Shown piece by piece: positions 14,032 through 15,593 of a DNA stretch of 15,593 nt. Where the stretch lies: positions 1-15,593 of the forward strand of contig DATACZ010000002.1 of NCBI GenBank assembly GCA_036258795.1, given 5' to 3'. Below the pieces are notes generated by a model. The model had not been told where the DNA came from and did not search any database. It was given only the letters and a program-made list of their open reading frames with translations. Numbering within the stretch: the stretch's first letter is position 1; each line of letters opens with the position of its first letter. The position numbers and the translations under genes were made by a program. The DNA is from DATACZ01 sp036258795. Lineage in GTDB: Bacteria; Actinomycetota; CADDZG01; JAHWKV01.

Positions 14032-15593
14032 CCCTGTTCCGCCTTCTGAACCTGCGGAGGTTCACCGAGCATCGCACGAGGACCCTTCTCTCGCTGTCCG
14101 GGATCGCGATCGGAGCAGCCCTCCTTGTGGCGGTGCTAGGGCTGCTTGGCTCTCTCACCGGGTCGGTAAGGGGTTTCGTCGAGGACTTGGCCGGACCAGC
14201 GGATCTGGAGGTCTCCGCCGTGTCCAACGAGGGGTTCGACGAGACCATCTTCTTCGAAGTGGAGGGGCACCGAGGGGTTGAGGCAGCGGTCCCGATGATC
14301 AGAACCCGTGCGCTCGTAAACAGGGTCCCTGTGGTATTCGTCGGGGTTGACCAGCGTGCCGAGGCGCTGGGCACCGACCTGCTCAAGGATCAGAGAGCCA
14401 CCTTTGAGCGCCTGGCCACGCGGCCGGGTGTCGTGATCGGGCAGGGTCTCGCTTCCCGTACCGGCGCCGGCCCCGGAGAAATGGTCAGGGTCTTCGCCGG
14501 CGCTGGAGAGGTGCAGGTGCCGGTCCTTGGGGTGGTCGGCGGCGAGGCCGGCAGGTTCAGCCAGGGCATGTTTGCGGTCGGCGCCATCCCTGTCGCGCAG
14601 CAGGCACTGGGCAAGACTGGCCGCATCGATTCCATATTCATCGTCGCGGAGCCGGGTTACGGGGTCGAGGTACTTCGGCGAGAGCTTTCCAGGCAGCTGG
14701 GCATCCAGGTCTTCGTGGATTCACCATCCGGCCGGGTGAGGCAGGCTCAATCCACCACCGCGTCGCTGCGTTTTGGAATGCTGATGGGCGTGAGCATTGC
14801 GCTCACGGTTGGGGCCTTTCTGGTCTTCAACACCATGAGCATGGCCGCGCTGGAGCGCAGGAGGGAGCTGGCGACCCTCCGGGCGCTTGGGGGACCGCGG
14901 CGCAAGCTCCTTGCCCTGTTCCTGGCGGAGGCCGCCCTGCTTGGCCTGATCGGCGGCGCAGTAGGCTGTACTGCGGGCTTTTTCCTGGCCCAGGTACTGG
15001 TCAATGCGATCCCGGACTTTTACACCTCTCAAGTCGAGGTGGCGGTTCAGCTGAGGATGCCGGGTTATGCAATCCCGCTCGGCTTGGCTATCAGCATCGC
15101 ATCCTCGGTAATCGCCGCCCTGATGCCGGGAAGGCGAGCGGTCACTGTAGCCCCGTCGGACTCAATGCGTCCGGAGGGTGTCCTCGAGACGCATGAGGAG
15201 GTCCAGGGCATCTCCCTTCTTCCAACGGTCCTGGGCACCGCGCTGTTGGCAGGGAGCTTCTCGGCCGCGGTGTGGGGTCCGGGGTGGATCAGCTTCGCCG
15301 CAATGGCCGGGCTCATGGCCGGTGCCATAGTCGCCACCTATGGGCTCACGCACCCGCTGGCAGAGGCCACGGCCAAGCTTGCTGCAAGCCTTGGAATAGC
15401 CGGAAGGCTGGCGGCTTCGGCCGTTCAGAGGGCGCCCAGGAGGGCCTGGGCAACCAGCATTGCCGTGGTGGCCGGAGTCGGCATGATGGTTACTCAGGCG
15501 AGCGCAAGCATCAACATCAACGACTCGGTTAACCGGGGCCTGTCCTCGCTCGGAAAGACCGACCTCTACGTTTCCGCGGCGTCCGGCACCTCA
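14028..15593 (+). CDS. FtsX/MacB-type ABC transporter permease, 3' end beyond window
   Basis: The frame opens at a GTG (14028) overlapping the ATPase stop and stays open for 522 codons to the window edge, so the protein is incomplete. Residues ~19-43 are the first transmembrane helix after a basic N-terminus (RTRTLLSLSGIAIG). Residues ~50-240 are an extracytoplasmic MacB-like domain. Three helices follow at ~249-270, 294-325 and 348-366, with the FtsX-family signature RRRELATLRALGGPRRKLL (277-295) between the first two. Further hydrophobic segments (~396-445, 475-490) and a repeat-like RAPRRAWATSIAVVAG start a second FtsX unit, so the full protein is probably a ~800-residue duplicated permease. 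Such pairs export peptides, lipids or lipoproteins. No adaptor or substrate gene is visible. Confidence 0.92.
   Translation, partial: MTLFRLLNLRRFTEHRTRTLLSLSGIAIGAALLVAVLGLLGSLTGSVRGFVEDLAGPADLEVSAVSNEGFDETIFFEVEGHRGVEAAVPMIRTRALVNRVPVVFVGVDQRAEALGTDLLKDQRATFERLATRPGVVIGQGLASRTGAGPGEMVRVFAGAGEVQVPVLGVVGGEAGRFSQGMFAVGAIPVAQQALGKTGRIDSIFIVAEPGYGVEVLRRELSRQLGIQVFVDSPSGRVRQAQSTTASLRFGMLMGVSIALTVGAFLVFNTMSMAALERRRELATLRALGGPRRKLLALFLAEAALLGLIGGAVGCTAGFFLAQVLVNAIPDFYTSQVEVAVQLRMPGYAIPLGLAISIASSVIAALMPGRRAVTVAPSDSMRPEGVLETHEEVQGISLLPTVLGTALLAGSFSAAVWGPGWISFAAMAGLMAGAIVATYGLTHPLAEATAKLAASLGIAGRLAASAVQRAPRRAWATSIAVVAGVGMMVTQASASININDSVNRGLSSLGKTDLYVSAASGTS

Overview
The window is a high-GC bacterial chromosome segment (roughly 60% G+C by eye) from an actinobacterium, probably a deep-branching or uncultivated one. 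The evidence is gene order. ftsZ, pgeF, yggS, sepF, yggT and divIVA are followed, after an interruption, by ileS, a traR/dksA-family gene, lspA and an rluD-type pseudouridine synthase. This is the classic actinobacterial division-cluster end, the order known from Streptomyces, with SepF and a long Wag31-like DivIVA. No mobile element, CRISPR array, rRNA or tRNA was seen.

Layout. (1) 1-4518, plus strand: the division module, starting inside ftsZ. Genes are tightly packed: pgeF/yggS and yggS/sepF overlap by ATGA, and yggT and divIVA follow with clear ribosome-binding sites. FtsZ builds the ring. SepF anchors FtsZ to the membrane through the FtsZ C-terminal peptide, which is visible here. DivIVA marks poles and septa. 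YggT is a small membrane protein and YggS a PLP-homeostasis protein. PgeF belongs to the YlmD/laccase-domain family and seems to use a CTG start. (2) 4575-5783, plus strand: an unrecognised membrane-hairpin protein with Lys-rich, acidic and histone-H1-like segments. (3) 5812-10508, minus strand: a reversed block holding ileS, an endonuclease/exonuclease/phosphatase-fold enzyme and a small lipoprotein. The IleRS is unusual: its HXGH signature reads GVHH, and its KMSKS loop has no lysine. (4) 10509-10809: a 301-base divergent intergenic region with a good sigma-70-like promoter for the traR operon, several hairpins facing ileS and an exact 12-base direct repeat. (5) 10810-13263, plus strand: traR/dksA-family gene, lspA, an rluD-type synthase without an S4 domain, and a membrane-anchored unknown, chained by overlaps. 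(6) 13360 to the end: an ATPase and FtsX/MacB-type permease pair of an ABC exporter; the permease runs off the window.

The most notable observations are the swapped IleRS signature motif (GXHH, a form linked in other bacteria to extreme mupirocin resistance) with its degenerate KMSKS loop, the reversed block inside an otherwise conserved cluster, the H1-tailed membrane protein beside divIVA, SYG-containing 8-residue repeats in the FtsZ linker, and the likely CTG start of pgeF.
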